Part shown: piece by piece, positions 8,206 through 17,454 of the stretch
Layout of the letters: the number at the start of each line of letters is the position of its first letter
How positions within the stretch are numbered: position 1 is the first letter of the stretch
Source of the DNA: Roseiarcus sp963822215
GTDB lineage: Bacteria; Pseudomonadota; Alphaproteobacteria; Rhizobiales; Beijerinckiaceae
Length of the DNA stretch: 64,000 nt
Assembly: GCA_963822215.1 (NCBI GenBank)
Contig: CAWGGX010000010.1
Coordinates: 868,001 to 932,000, forward strand
Direction: 5' to 3'
Position numbers and translations under genes: made by a program
Notes under the pieces: model-generated
The model's database searches: none
Told to the model about the DNA's origin: nothing
What the model saw: the letters and a program-made list of their open reading frames with translations, nothing else

Positions 8206-8316
8206 TTGGACGGTTCTGGATCGGATTCGCGGCCGTACCCGAAGTGCGGCCGTTTCACGTTAGGGGCTCCAGGCCGGCGGGCGCCGACGTCCCGCAGACT
8301 TCCGCAGCGCCAGCGT

Positions 8317-9917
8317 TCAGTGCGCAACAGGCGCTGGGCCGCCAAGCTTCACCTTGCGCAGCGTCATGGCAAGCGGTACGGCCAGCAGCGCGAGAATCAT
8401 CAACACCGAGAAAACGTCCATGTACGCAAGGTACGGCGCCTGAAGCGTCACCTCCTGGCCGATCCAGGCGACAGCCTGTTGCTGCGCCTCGGTCGCCGGA
8501 CTCCCCTGTGCCTGGAAAAACTTCGTCATCTGCTGCAGCGCATCCTGATAGCCGACGCTTGCGGGGACGGCGTTCTCGATCAGCCGGGCCTGATGAAACT
8601 GCTCGCGATGCGCGAGCACGTTCGATGCGATCGACACGCCGATCGACCCGACAGTGTTGCGCGCGGCGTTGATCAGGGCCGAGGCCATGTCCACTCTGTT
8701 CGGCGGAATTCCGTCGTAGGACACGGCGATGATCGGAATGAAGATCAGTGGCAATCCGACGCCGAGAACCATGCGTGAGCGGGCGAAGAACCAGAAGTTG
8801 AGGTCTCCGTACACATCCGTCAGCCCATACATCGAGGCCGCGATAATGATGCAGCCGGTCATGATCAGGTATTTGGGCTGCACCTTGCTCGATATGGCGC
8901 CGATCACGAACATCATGACCATGGTCACGATCCCGCCCGGAGACAGCGCGAGACCGGCCGAGGTCGCGGTATAGCCGAAGTTCGTCTGCAGGAGCAGCGG
9001 CATGAACTGGGTGGTCGCATAGAGAATGGCGCCGGTCGCCCCCATCACCAGGAACGACGCGCCAAACTGGCGCGAGCCCACCATGCGCACATCGATCATG
9101 GGATCCGTCCTGCTCAGCTCCCAGGGAATCATGAGCACAAAAGCGGTCGCCGTAACCGCGGTCATCGTGACGATGAAGCTGGAGCCGAACCAGTCGTCCT
9201 CGAGCCCCCGATCGAGCACAACTTCGAGAGCGCCGAGGAAGGTGGCGATCAGCAGGAAGCCAATGACATCGAAGCGTCCGGCTCGTCGCTGATTCGCCCT
9301 ATCAGCAGGCGGGACGGCGGCGATCGCGGCCATTGTGGCGAGGCCGACGGGAAAGTTGATCAAAAAGCACCAGCGCCAGGAGATGTTGTCGGCGAGCCAG
9401 CCGCCGAGCGTCGGTCCGACCACCGGCCCGACGACCACCGCGATGCCGAACAGTGCAAACGCCTGGCCGCGTTTGTTGGGCGGGAAGGCGTCCGCAAGGA
9501 TCGACTGCGACACCGGCACCATGCCGCCTCCCGCCAGGCCCTGCATGATCCGGAACAAGAGAAGCGTGTCGAGATTCCAGGCTTGGGCGCAAAGGAGCGA
9601 ACTGAGGGTGAAGAGCCCCAGACAGGCGAGGAGAAGGTCTTGCGACCCAACCGGCGGGCTAGGAAAGGGCTCGCCGTCAGGCTGACGGCGTTGGCGACCA
9701 GATAGGTCGTCGCGACCCACGAGGCCTCGTCCGTGCTGACCCCCATGCCGCCGGCGATATACGGCAGGACCACGTTGGCGACGGTGGTGTCGAGCACCTC
9801 CATGAAGGCGGCGAGCGCGACCAGGAAGGCGATCAGCCACGGGCTCGCGCCGTCGGCGCGCGCGGGGGCGGCCGGCCGGCTCTCGGCCGCAGCGCTCACC
9901 CCCCGCGCCCCATCCAC
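8317..9917 (-). pseudogene. emrB: EmrB-type 14-TM MFS efflux permease with one-base frameshift
   Basis: The gene starts at ATG 9917, overlapping the emrA stop, with SPWLIAFLVALAAFMEVLDT and TTVANVVLPYIAGGMGVSTD of DHA2 transporters. The frame is lost near 9632-9640, where one base seems missing between LGRKTF and LLACLGLFTLSSLLC; the second frame then runs intact to 8317. Downstream motifs include GLAGGGMVPVSQSILADAFP, GPTLGGWLADNISWRWCFLI and many hydrophobic segments. Apart from this point the sequence looks well kept, so a sequencing error or very recent mutation is likely. If real, the pump is inactive. It would export hydrophobic drugs with EmrA. Confidence 0.8.
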
Positions 9918-11266
9918 GAGTCGAAGCGCGCCTTGAGCCGTTCGTAGATCGAAGGCGCAGGATTGGTGCGCACGGTCGGAACCACCGACATGCCGGGTCC
10001 AAGCGTGATGTCGGTCGGCGGGTTGTCCATGACGATCTTGACCGGCACGCGCTGGACGATCTTCACGTAATTGCCGGTCGCGTTTTCGGCGGGCAGCAGG
10101 GAGAAAGCCGTGCCAGATCCCGGCTGGACGCTTGCGACATGGCCGTGAAGGGTCCGCTCCGGGTAAGCGTCGATCTCCATTGTGACGGGTTGCCCTGACC
10201 GCATGGCGTCGAGCTGGGTCTCCTTGAAGTTCGCGGTGACCCAGATGTCGTCGGGAACGAACGTCGTGAGCGCGGTTCCGACCGTCGCGTACTGACCGAC
10301 CGCTCCCGTGAGGTTGGCGATCTTTCCGGGCTGCGCGGCGGTCAGAACCGTATAGGACAGGTTGAGCGCGGCCTGGTCCCGCTGCGCTTCGGCTTGCCCG
10401 AGATTGGCCTCGGCGCTCTTGCGCTGCGCCTTCAGCGCCCCGACCTGTCGCTGCGCCGCGGCCAGAGAGGCCTTGGCGTTCTGTACCGTCGCCTCCTGTT
10501 GACGGAGGCCGGAGCTGTATTGCTGGGCGTTCTGCACTGTGCCCGCGCCGGTCTGAACCAGTTCCTGGTATCGGCTGGCCTGTTCCTGCGCGAACACCAG
10601 CGCCGCCTGCGCCAATTCAATCTGCGCATTGGCTTCTCCGACCTGCGCCTCCTGCACGGCGATCTGCGCATCGATATTGTGAATGCTGTCGTCGGCCGCC
10701 GCGACCTGGGCGTCCGCCTGCTCGAGCGCCACGCGATAGTCGCGTTCGTCGATGCGCGCGATCACCTCGCCCTGGTTGACGTGCTGGTTGTCGGTCACCG
10801 GAACGGCGGTGACATAGCCGGCCACTTTCGGCGCCACCGAGAATTGCCGCGCGGCGATGAAGGCGTCGTCGGTCGATTCGAAGTGAGAGATGTGATCCCA
10901 ATAGGCATATCCGGCGGGCGCGCCGACGATGAGGACCAGCGCTCCGACCGCGATGATCAGCCGTCGGCGCCATCGCGGCTTCTGGGCCTTCGCGCCATCA
11001 TGCTCCTCGGCTTCGCCATCTTGCTTCGGTCGGTCGCCGTCGCCCTTCGGGCGTTCGCCGCCAGGCTCCGACGGTTCCCTGTCGGGCTTCAGTTGGTCGC
11101 CGTCGGGGTCCCTCCGACGGTCGGTTTCGGCGGGCGCTTCCGGAGGCGGGGCAGGCTGCTCCATGCCAGGCTGCGGGGGCGGATTCGCCTTGCGCTTCCA
11201 CCGCTGCGCGGGGGTCAGCTCCGGGTCTCCGGCCGAGGCCGATTCCGTTTGCCGGTCGTCGAGCAA
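9896..11266 (-). CDS. emrA: EmrA-type HlyD membrane fusion protein
   Basis: A 456-aa periplasmic adaptor for a tripartite efflux pump. Residues 1-100 form an unusually long Pro/Glu/Lys-rich cytoplasmic tail, followed by one membrane anchor (RRLIIAVGALVLIVGAPAGY). Then come a biotinyl-lipoyl-like domain (VAPKVAGYVTAVPVTDNQHV), a long alpha-helical hairpin rich in Ala/Gln, and a beta-barrel region (LTGAVGQYATVGTALTTFVP; GQPVTMEIDAYPERTLHGHV). It ends inside the start of emrB, so the two are translationally coupled. No TetR or MarR regulator adjoins the pair. Confidence 0.9.
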   Translation of the reverse strand: MLDDRQTESASAGDPELTPAQRWKRKANPPPQPGMEQPAPPPEAPAETDRRRDPDGDQLKPDREPSEPGGERPKGDGDRPKQDGEAEEHDGAKAQKPRWRRRLIIAVGALVLIVGAPAGYAYWDHISHFESTDDAFIAARQFSVAPKVAGYVTAVPVTDNQHVNQGEVIARIDERDYRVALEQADAQVAAADDSIHNIDAQIAVQEAQVGEANAQIELAQAALVFAQEQASRYQELVQTGAGTVQNAQQYSSGLRQQEATVQNAKASLAAAQRQVGALKAQRKSAEANLGQAEAQRDQAALNLSYTVLTAAQPGKIANLTGAVGQYATVGTALTTFVPDDIWVTANFKETQLDAMRSGQPVTMEIDAYPERTLHGHVASVQPGSGTAFSLLPAENATGNYVKIVQRVPVKIVMDNPPTDITLGPGMSVVPTVRTNPAPSIYERLKARFDSWMGRGG

Positions 11267-11587
11267 GCGCTATCCCCGTTTCCGGCCTTCGAACTCGATC
11301 ATCATCGCCTCAATCCGCATGCGCCGGTCGAAGGCCGATCGCGGACGCTTTTCCGGCAGAGAGGATTTTTCTCGGGACGCGGCGCGCACTCGCGCAAGAG
11401 CGTCCAATCAGCGTCGGTCCTTCGGCCGCGACTGTCTGGCGCGTTAACTCCGGAAGACGCGCCTGGTTCCCGATTTCGCGCGTCGCCCATTTCGGGAAGC
11501 CGGCCATGAACCCCATGCGTGCCGGGGCGGCATGAACGCCGCGCCGTTTTCGGCTAAGAATGGGCGCACTCCCCCAAGGACGCGCGC

Positions 11588-13390
11588 ATGGCCGATCTCG
11601 AACCGATCCCGTACACGGACGCGAAAATCCGCTCCGTCCTCGAGCAAGTGAAGACGATCGCCATGGTCGGCGCCTCGCCGAATTGGAACCGGCCGAGTTA
11701 CTTCGTGATGAAGTACCTTCAGGGCAAGGGCTACCGCGTCATCCCGGTCAATCCGGCCATCGCGGGCGAAAAGCTGCTCGGCGAAAGGGCGTACAGCTCG
11801 CTCGCCGATATCCCGGACAAAGTCGACATGGTCGACATGTTCCGCGCGTCGTCCGAGGCCCCCGGCGTGGTCGCCGAGGCGATCGCGATCGGCGCCAAGG
11901 TTCTCTGGATGCAGCTCGGCGTGCGCAACGACCAGGCGGCGGCGACAGCCGAGGCCGCCGGGATTGAAGTGATTATGAATCGCTGCCCGAAGATCGAGTT
12001 CGGCCGGCTCGGCGGCGAATTGTCGTGGAGCGGCGTCAACACCGGCATCATCCGCAACCGCGCTCCGGCGCCGCCGCTCCCGCGGCGGATCAAGTCGCGC
12101 CCGGCGTCGCCGCGCAATCTCGCCTTTGGCTTCGAGACCCGAGCGATCCACGCCGGCGCGGCGCCCGACCCGACCACCGGCGCACGCGCGACGCCGATCT
12201 ATCAGACAACGGCCTATGTGTTCGACGACGTCGATCGCGCCGCCTCGCTCTTCAACCTGCACGACTTCGGCTACATCTATTCGCGCCTGACCAACCCGAC
12301 GGTCGCAGTGCTCGAGGAGCGGATCGCCAGCCTCGAAGGCGGTCGCGCGGCGGTCGCCGCGGGCTCGGGCCATGCGGCGCAGTTCCTGACGTTCTTCACC
12401 TTGATGGGGCCGAGCGACGAGTTCGTCGCTTCGCGCGCGCTCTACGGCGGCTCGCTCACCCAGTTTGGCCTGTCGTTCCCAAAACTCGGCTGGACCTGTC
12501 ATTTCGTCGATCCGAATGACCCGGAGAACTTCCGCCGGGCGCTGACGCCGCGTTGCAAGGCGATTTTCATCGAGAGCCTCGCCAATCCGGGCGGGGTGGT
12601 CGTCGACATCGCGCGCGTCGCGGCGGTGGCGCACGAGGCCGGCCTGCCGCTGATCGTCGACAACACGCTGGCGACGCCCTATCTCTGCCGGCCGATCGAG
12701 CATGGCGCCGACATCGTCGTCCATTCGACCACCAAGTTTCTCTCAGGACACGGCAATGCGCTCGGCGGGGTCGTGGTCGAGTCGGGCAAGTTCGACTGGT
12801 CGCAGGGCGGCCGTTTCCCGTCGCTGACCGAGCCGGAGCCCGCCTATCACGGCCTGAAATTCTTCGAGAATTTCGGCGACTTCGCCTTCACCATGAAGGC
12901 GCGGGCGGTGGCGCTGCGCGACTTCGGCCCGGCGCTCGCGCCGATGAACGCGTTCCTCACCATCACCGGTGTGGAGACCCTGCATGTCCGGATGGAGCGG
13001 CATGTGGCGAACGCGCAAAAGGTCGCCGAATTTATGGCGGGGCGCCCGAAGGTCGCCTGGGTCTCTTACGCCGGGCTCCCGGCGAGCCCTTATTTTGCGC
13101 TGGCGCAAAAGTACCTGCCGAAGGGCGCAGGGGCAGTGTTCACCTTCGGCGTCAAGGGCGGCTATGCCGCCGGAATCCGGCTGGTCGAGAATGTCCGGCT
13201 GTTCTCGCATCTCGCCAATATCGGCGACACCCGCAGCCTGATCTTGCACCCGGCCTCGACCACGCACCGCCAACTCACCGAAGAGCAGCGCATCGCCGCC
13301 GGCGCCGGCGACGACGTCATTCGCCTGTCGATCGGATTGGAGACGGCCGACGATCTGATCCGCGATCTGGATCAGGCGCTGGAGGGGTAA
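11588..13390 (+). CDS. Fusion of CoA-binding domain protein and O-acetylhomoserine sulfhydrylase (MetY-type)
   Basis: A single 600-aa frame joins two proteins. Residues 1-160 are a YccU-like CoA-binding Rossmann domain (VKTIAMVGASPNWNRPSYFV, GYRVIPVNP, KVLWMQLGVRNDQAA, MNRCPKIEFGRL). After a Pro/Arg linker (APAPPLPRRIKSRPASPR), residues from about 175 on are a PLP-dependent Cys/Met metabolism enzyme: FETRAIHAGAAPDPTTGARA, SRLTNPTVAVLEERIASLEG, VDNTLATPYLCRP, the PLP lysine in HSTTKFLSGHGN, and HPASTTHRQL. The long MetY insert (TEPEPAYHGLKF) supports O-acetylhomoserine as substrate. In relatives I know, the two parts are separate neighbouring genes. MetX at 54122 could supply the substrate. 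Confidence 0.85.
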   Translation: MADLEPIPYTDAKIRSVLEQVKTIAMVGASPNWNRPSYFVMKYLQGKGYRVIPVNPAIAGEKLLGERAYSSLADIPDKVDMVDMFRASSEAPGVVAEAIAIGAKVLWMQLGVRNDQAAATAEAAGIEVIMNRCPKIEFGRLGGELSWSGVNTGIIRNRAPAPPLPRRIKSRPASPRNLAFGFETRAIHAGAAPDPTTGARATPIYQTTAYVFDDVDRAASLFNLHDFGYIYSRLTNPTVAVLEERIASLEGGRAAVAAGSGHAAQFLTFFTLMGPSDEFVASRALYGGSLTQFGLSFPKLGWTCHFVDPNDPENFRRALTPRCKAIFIESLANPGGVVVDIARVAAVAHEAGLPLIVDNTLATPYLCRPIEHGADIVVHSTTKFLSGHGNALGGVVVESGKFDWSQGGRFPSLTEPEPAYHGLKFFENFGDFAFTMKARAVALRDFGPALAPMNAFLTITGVETLHVRMERHVANAQKVAEFMAGRPKVAWVSYAGLPASPYFALAQKYLPKGAGAVFTFGVKGGYAAGIRLVENVRLFSHLANIGDTRSLILHPASTTHRQLTEEQRIAAGAGDDVIRLSIGLETADDLIRDLDQALEG

Positions 13391-13918
13391 GGTCCGGGCC
13401 GCCTGCCATTTGCGAGTCGGTTTTGAGCGTTTTCAAAGGTTTGCGACGACATTTCCGGGCCGGGGCAACTGCCGAGGCGGCCCCTTCTCCCCTCGTCCTG
13501 AGCTTGTGAATCTTTCTCGACCTTGGTTTTGCATTGAGTTGCCTGGCGCTTTCTCCTGTGATTCCGTGGGAAAGAAATTGAAATTTTTGGAAGCTGCCGC
13601 GCACAGAAAGTGAGGCTTTTGGAAGGCGTCCGAAACGAAATTGAAGACGCGCGGCCAGCCGCGCTCCCATAAGCCCCTCAGTCAGCACGCCCGTCTGTCG
13701 ACGGGCTATGAGGCGTCGGTCAGGCGATGGGCGATCGAGGTCGAGCCTCGCGAAGCAAAATCCTCCGCAACCGATTGAAAAGGCTCAATTCGGACTCGGA
13801 AATGGTTGCGCCACGCCCGCTTCGGCGGCGTTGCGGGTCCCGCCCCAGCGCGATCCGCGAACAACCCGCCCTGACGCGGGCCGCGGCCAGCGGTCGGGAG
13901 AAGGGCTGCCGTCTTGGG
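13391..13918. other. Intergenic region without recognisable gene
   Basis: Both genes point into this 528-base gap. It holds a small perfect hairpin (GCCCGTC-TGTC-GACGGGC, 13689-13706) and an AT-richer stretch at 13500-13640. Open frames on both strands are short, biased and without motifs. Confidence 0.5.
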
Positions 13919-14683
13919 CTACCGCGTCGCGACAAAGAACAGCCTCGGGAACGGCAATAGCACCGTCCCGTCGGCCGCCGCCGGATAGGCGGCCGCAATC
14001 GCGGCCTCGTAGCGGGCGAGGTAGGCTTCGCGCTCCCCCGCGTCCAGCGGGTCGACGAAGGGCCTGAGGCCGGTGCCTTTGACCCACTCGACAATGGCGT
14101 GCGCGCCCTTGAGCGGATGGAAATAGGTGGTCCGCCAGATGTCGACCCTGGCCGCGTGGCGCCTCATGAGCCCAAAGTACCAGTCGGCGCTGCGGCGCTC
14201 GGCCCGCGCCTTGGCCGCGTCCGCGAGCTTCGCCGCCCAGGGGCCGTCGGCCGCGACCTCGCGCATCAGACGGTGCGACGGCTCGTCCAGGTTGTCCGGC
14301 GTCTGCACGGCGAGCGCTCCGCCCGGCGCGAGTTTCCCGACCAGCCCCGGCAGCAGCGCCTCGTGGTCCGGGATCCATTGGATGACCGCGTTGGCCAAGA
14401 TGACGTCGAAGCCCGAGCCCGACCACCCTTCGATCTCGGCGACCTCGAAGGCGACGCCCGGCAGGCGCCTTCGCGAAGCGGCGATCATGTCGGCCGAGCT
14501 GTCGACCCCGATGATCTCCGCCTCGGGGAAACGGGCGCGCAGGACCTCGGTCGAATTGCCGGGTCCACATCCGATGTCCGCGGCGCGGCGGGCGTGCGAG
14601 ACCGGGATGTGCGCCACTAGGTCCCACACAGGGCGGGTGCGCTCCTCCTCGAATTTCACATATTGCGCCGCCGACCAGCTCAT
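13919..14683 (-). CDS. tam: Trans-aconitate 2-methyltransferase
   Basis: A 254-aa SAM-dependent methyltransferase starting at ATG 14683 (MSWSAAQYVKFEEERTRPVW). Motifs are ADIGCGPGNSTEVL (SAM loop), IIGVDSSADMIAASRRRLPG, FDVILANAVIQWIPDHEALL and PGGALAVQTPDNLDEPSH. The Tam-specific C-terminal half includes DIWRTTYFHPLKGAHAIVEW and FPRLFFVATR. Family members esterify trans-aconitate, the spontaneous inhibitory isomer of the TCA intermediate. It is seven bases from pdxH on the same strand and probably cotranscribed. Confidence 0.9.
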   Translation of the reverse strand: MSWSAAQYVKFEEERTRPVWDLVAHIPVSHARRAADIGCGPGNSTEVLRARFPEAEIIGVDSSADMIAASRRRLPGVAFEVAEIEGWSGSGFDVILANAVIQWIPDHEALLPGLVGKLAPGGALAVQTPDNLDEPSHRLMREVAADGPWAAKLADAAKARAERRSADWYFGLMRRHAARVDIWRTTYFHPLKGAHAIVEWVKGTGLRPFVDPLDAGEREAYLARYEAAIAAAYPAAADGTVLLPFPRLFFVATR

Positions 14684-14690
14684 GCGGCGC

Positions 14691-15305
14691 TCACGGGTAA
14701 AGTCGCCGCCGTTCCCACGGCGCCTCGACGCCGGCGCGGCGGAACAAGACCCGATCGTGCAGCCGGAAAGCCCCGTCATGCCAGAACTCGATCTCGAGCG
14801 GCGCGAGCCGCCAGCCCCTCCAGTAGGCAGGTCGGGGGATGTCGCCGTCGCCGAACCGCTGGGCATAGGCTTCGACGGCCGCCACGAGCGCCGCACGCGA
14901 TTCGAGCGGTCGGGACTGCTGACTCGCCCAGGCGCCGATTTGGCTCTGGCGCGGCCGCGAGGCGAAATAGGCGCCGACCTCGGCGTCCGTCATCGGGCTC
15001 ACCGGACCGCGGAACCGCGCCTGCCGTCTCAGCGACTTCCAGTGAAACAGGGCGGCCGCCTTGGGATGAGCCGAAAGCTCCCGGCCCTTCATGCTCTCGA
15101 TATTGCCGTAGAAGACGACGCCTTCCGGGTCGACGCCCTTGCACAGCAACGTTCGCGCGTCCGGGAGGCCCGCTTCGTCGACCGTGGCCAATGTCATCGC
15201 CTCGGGGTCGTTGATCTCGCTCGCCGATGCGTCCTTGAACCAGAGCGCGAACAGCTGAAAGGGATCGTCGGCCTCGGTAAAGTCGCCCGGTGTTGCGTTC
15301 TCCAC
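14691..15305 (-). CDS. pdxH: Pyridoxamine 5'-phosphate oxidase
   Basis: A 204-aa FMN enzyme oxidising pyridoxamine/pyridoxine 5'-phosphate to PLP. Sequence marks are the FMN/PLP-binding stretch DARTLLCKGVDPEGVVFYGN, KAAALFHWKSLRRQARFRGP, SRPRQSQIGAWASQQSRPLE, and the C-terminal signature EFWHDGAFRLHDRVLFRR followed by WERRRLYP. Length and ending are standard. The divergent neighbour is a DnaJ-family gene, an arrangement common in Rhizobiales. Confidence 0.95.
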   Translation of the reverse strand: MENATPGDFTEADDPFQLFALWFKDASASEINDPEAMTLATVDEAGLPDARTLLCKGVDPEGVVFYGNIESMKGRELSAHPKAAALFHWKSLRRQARFRGPVSPMTDAEVGAYFASRPRQSQIGAWASQQSRPLESRAALVAAVEAYAQRFGDGDIPRPAYWRGWRLAPLEIEFWHDGAFRLHDRVLFRRAGVEAPWERRRLYP

Positions 15306-15516
15306 GGCCCCGCCGCTCCGTCTTTCGGTGAAACGTTCTCGACGGACCGCGTCTTACGCCCCTCCCCGGGGATCGACAACAGCGCCCGGCGCGGAAACTC
15401 CGGCAAGCCCCCGCGCTCAAGCTGTCCTTGCGCGATCCCTCGCGAAGGGCCAGATAGGACTTGGAGACATCGGCGGCCGTGCTTCATTAAGGCGGCTGCG
15501 CTAAAATGGGCTCGTG

Positions 15517-16455
15517 ATGCGTAATCCTTATGACATTCTCGGGGTGCAGAAGTCGGCCAGCGCGGCGGAAATCAAGTCCGCCTTCCGCAAGCTCGCCAAA
15601 AAATATCACCCCGACCAGAGCAAGGAGCCGCGCGCGAAGGAGCGTTTCGCGGAGGTTGGCTCGGCCTACGAGATTCTCGGCGACGAAAAGAAGCGCGCCG
15701 CGTTCGACCGCGGCGAGATCGACGCCGAGGGCAAGCCGCGCGCCCCGCAGTTCGACGGGCTCGGCGGGTTTGGCCGTCGTCCAGGCGCCGGGGCCGGCGG
15801 GTTCGGATTCGACTTCGGATCGGGCGGATTCTCCGCCGGAACCGGATCGATCGACCAGGACATTCTGTCGGAACTGTTCGCCGGCGGCCGGCGCGGTCGA
15901 GCGCGGACCCAGCAGGCGGCCAAGGGCGAGGACATCGCAGTCACGGTCGCCGTTCCGCTGACGACGATCGCGACTGGCGGTTCAACCCGCGTGGCCCTGC
16001 CGACCGGGCGGACACTCGATGCGACCGTCCCCGCCGGAATCGAGGAGGGCAAGTCGATTCGGTTGCGCGGGCAGGGCCATCCGGGCGCTCGCGACGGTCC
16101 GGCCGGCGACGTCATCGTCACGATCCGCTACGCGCCTCATCCTGTGTTCAAGGTCGAGGGCCGCGATTTGCGGCTCGATCTGCCGATCACTCTGTACGAA
16201 GCCGTGCTCGGCGGGAAGGCGCGCATCCCGACCCTCGGCGGCGAGGTCGAGATGTCGATTGCGCCCGGCATGAGTGGCGGCCGGGTCATGCGGCTGCGCA
16301 GCAAGGGCTTGCCCGCGACGGCCGATGCGCCCGCCGGCGACCTTCTCGCGACCGTCCGGATCGTCTTGCCGGACGCCGCCGACCCGGAGCTCGCCGATCT
16401 CATGCGCAAATGGCGGGACCACAAGCCCTATGATCCGCGCGCCGGCCGCGGCTGA
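15517..16455 (+). CDS. DnaJ-family co-chaperone (CbpA-like)
   Basis: About 312 aa. The J domain (1-70) has the HPD motif in KKYHPDQSKEPRAKERFAEV and YEILGDEKKRAAFDRGE. A Gly/Phe-rich linker follows (GGFGRRPGAGAGGFGFDFGS), then two C-terminal substrate-binding barrel domains (VPAGIEEGKSIRLRGQGHPG; DLPITLYEAVLGGKARIPTL). The zinc-finger domain of true DnaJ is absent, so it is a type II/CbpA-like partner of DnaK. A GTG directly before the ATG could also start it. Confidence 0.9.
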   Translation: MRNPYDILGVQKSASAAEIKSAFRKLAKKYHPDQSKEPRAKERFAEVGSAYEILGDEKKRAAFDRGEIDAEGKPRAPQFDGLGGFGRRPGAGAGGFGFDFGSGGFSAGTGSIDQDILSELFAGGRRGRARTQQAAKGEDIAVTVAVPLTTIATGGSTRVALPTGRTLDATVPAGIEEGKSIRLRGQGHPGARDGPAGDVIVTIRYAPHPVFKVEGRDLRLDLPITLYEAVLGGKARIPTLGGEVEMSIAPGMSGGRVMRLRSKGLPATADAPAGDLLATVRIVLPDAADPELADLMRKWRDHKPYDPRAGRG

Positions 16456-16614
16456 GCCGGAAACGGGGGCGAATCCGGCGTCCGCCGGACTAAAGCCCAA
16501 GATGTGAGCAATCCCACATATTTTGTGACGTGAGAACGGGGGCCCCTCACTTCCCATGCGCCTTCGGCGCCGCTAAGCACTCGTGTTCCGGAACGGAGCT
16601 GGAGCGAGGAACCG

Positions 16615-17454
16615 ATGGAGCAAGCGAATCCGGTCGACGCCGCGCCGGGCGTCCTCAGCGGAAAGCGCGGAATCATCCTCGGGGTGGCCAACAACCGGTC
16701 CATCGCTTGGGGAATCGCCCGCGCCGCGCGCGCCGCCGGAGCGGAACTCGCCTTCACCTTCCAGGGGGAAGCGCTGGAGAAGCGCGTCCGCCCGCTCGCC
16801 AACGAACTCGGCGCCGAGGTGTTCGGCCATTGCGACGTCACCGACGGCGCCTCGATCGACGCCGTGTTCGCCGCCGCCGAGAAGACCTGGGGCTCACTCG
16901 ACTTCGTTGTCCACTGCATCGCCTTTTCGGACAAGGACCAGCTGACTGGCCGATACATCGACACAACCGAGGACAATTTCACCAAATCGCTGGCGATCTC
17001 CTGCTATTCCTTCACGGCGATCGCCCAGCGGGCGGAAAAGCTCATGCCCAACGGCGGCGCGATGCTGACGCTAACCTATTACGGGGCGGAAAAATGGATG
17101 CCCCACTATAACGTGATGGGCGTCGCCAAGGCCGCGCTCGAGGCCAGCGTCCGCTATCTGGCGGCCGACCTCGGCGAGAAGGCCATTCGCGTCAACGCCA
17201 TTTCCGCCGGTCCGATCAAGACCCTGGCGGCCTCGGGCATCGGCGATTTCCGCTACATCCTGCGCTGGAACGAATACAACGCGCCGTTGCGCCGCTCCGT
17301 CACGATCGAGGAGGTCGGCGAATCCGCGGTCTATCTCCTGTCGCCGATGGCGCGCGGCGTCACCGGCGAGATTTTGCATGTCGACGCCGGCTACCATGTC
17401 GTGGGCATGAAGAACCCGGCCGCGCCGGACATCTCCGTCGCCAAGGACGGCTAG
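16615..17454 (+). CDS. fabI: Enoyl-ACP reductase (NADH)
   Basis: A 279-aa short-chain reductase performing the last step of each fatty-acid elongation cycle. It shows the FabI nucleotide-binding loop GIILGVANNRSIAWGIARAA, FHYC-type SDR segments, and the catalytic region LTYYGAEKWMPHYNVMGVAK (Tyr-x6-Lys arrangement). The motif INAISAGPIKTLAASGI appears with Val at the second position (RVNAISAGPIKTLAASGI). Its stop overlaps the end of the convergent MFS gene by four bases. Confidence 0.95.
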   Translation: MEQANPVDAAPGVLSGKRGIILGVANNRSIAWGIARAARAAGAELAFTFQGEALEKRVRPLANELGAEVFGHCDVTDGASIDAVFAAAEKTWGSLDFVVHCIAFSDKDQLTGRYIDTTEDNFTKSLAISCYSFTAIAQRAEKLMPNGGAMLTLTYYGAEKWMPHYNVMGVAKAALEASVRYLAADLGEKAIRVNAISAGPIKTLAASGIGDFRYILRWNEYNAPLRRSVTIEEVGESAVYLLSPMARGVTGEILHVDAGYHVVGMKNPAAPDISVAKDG

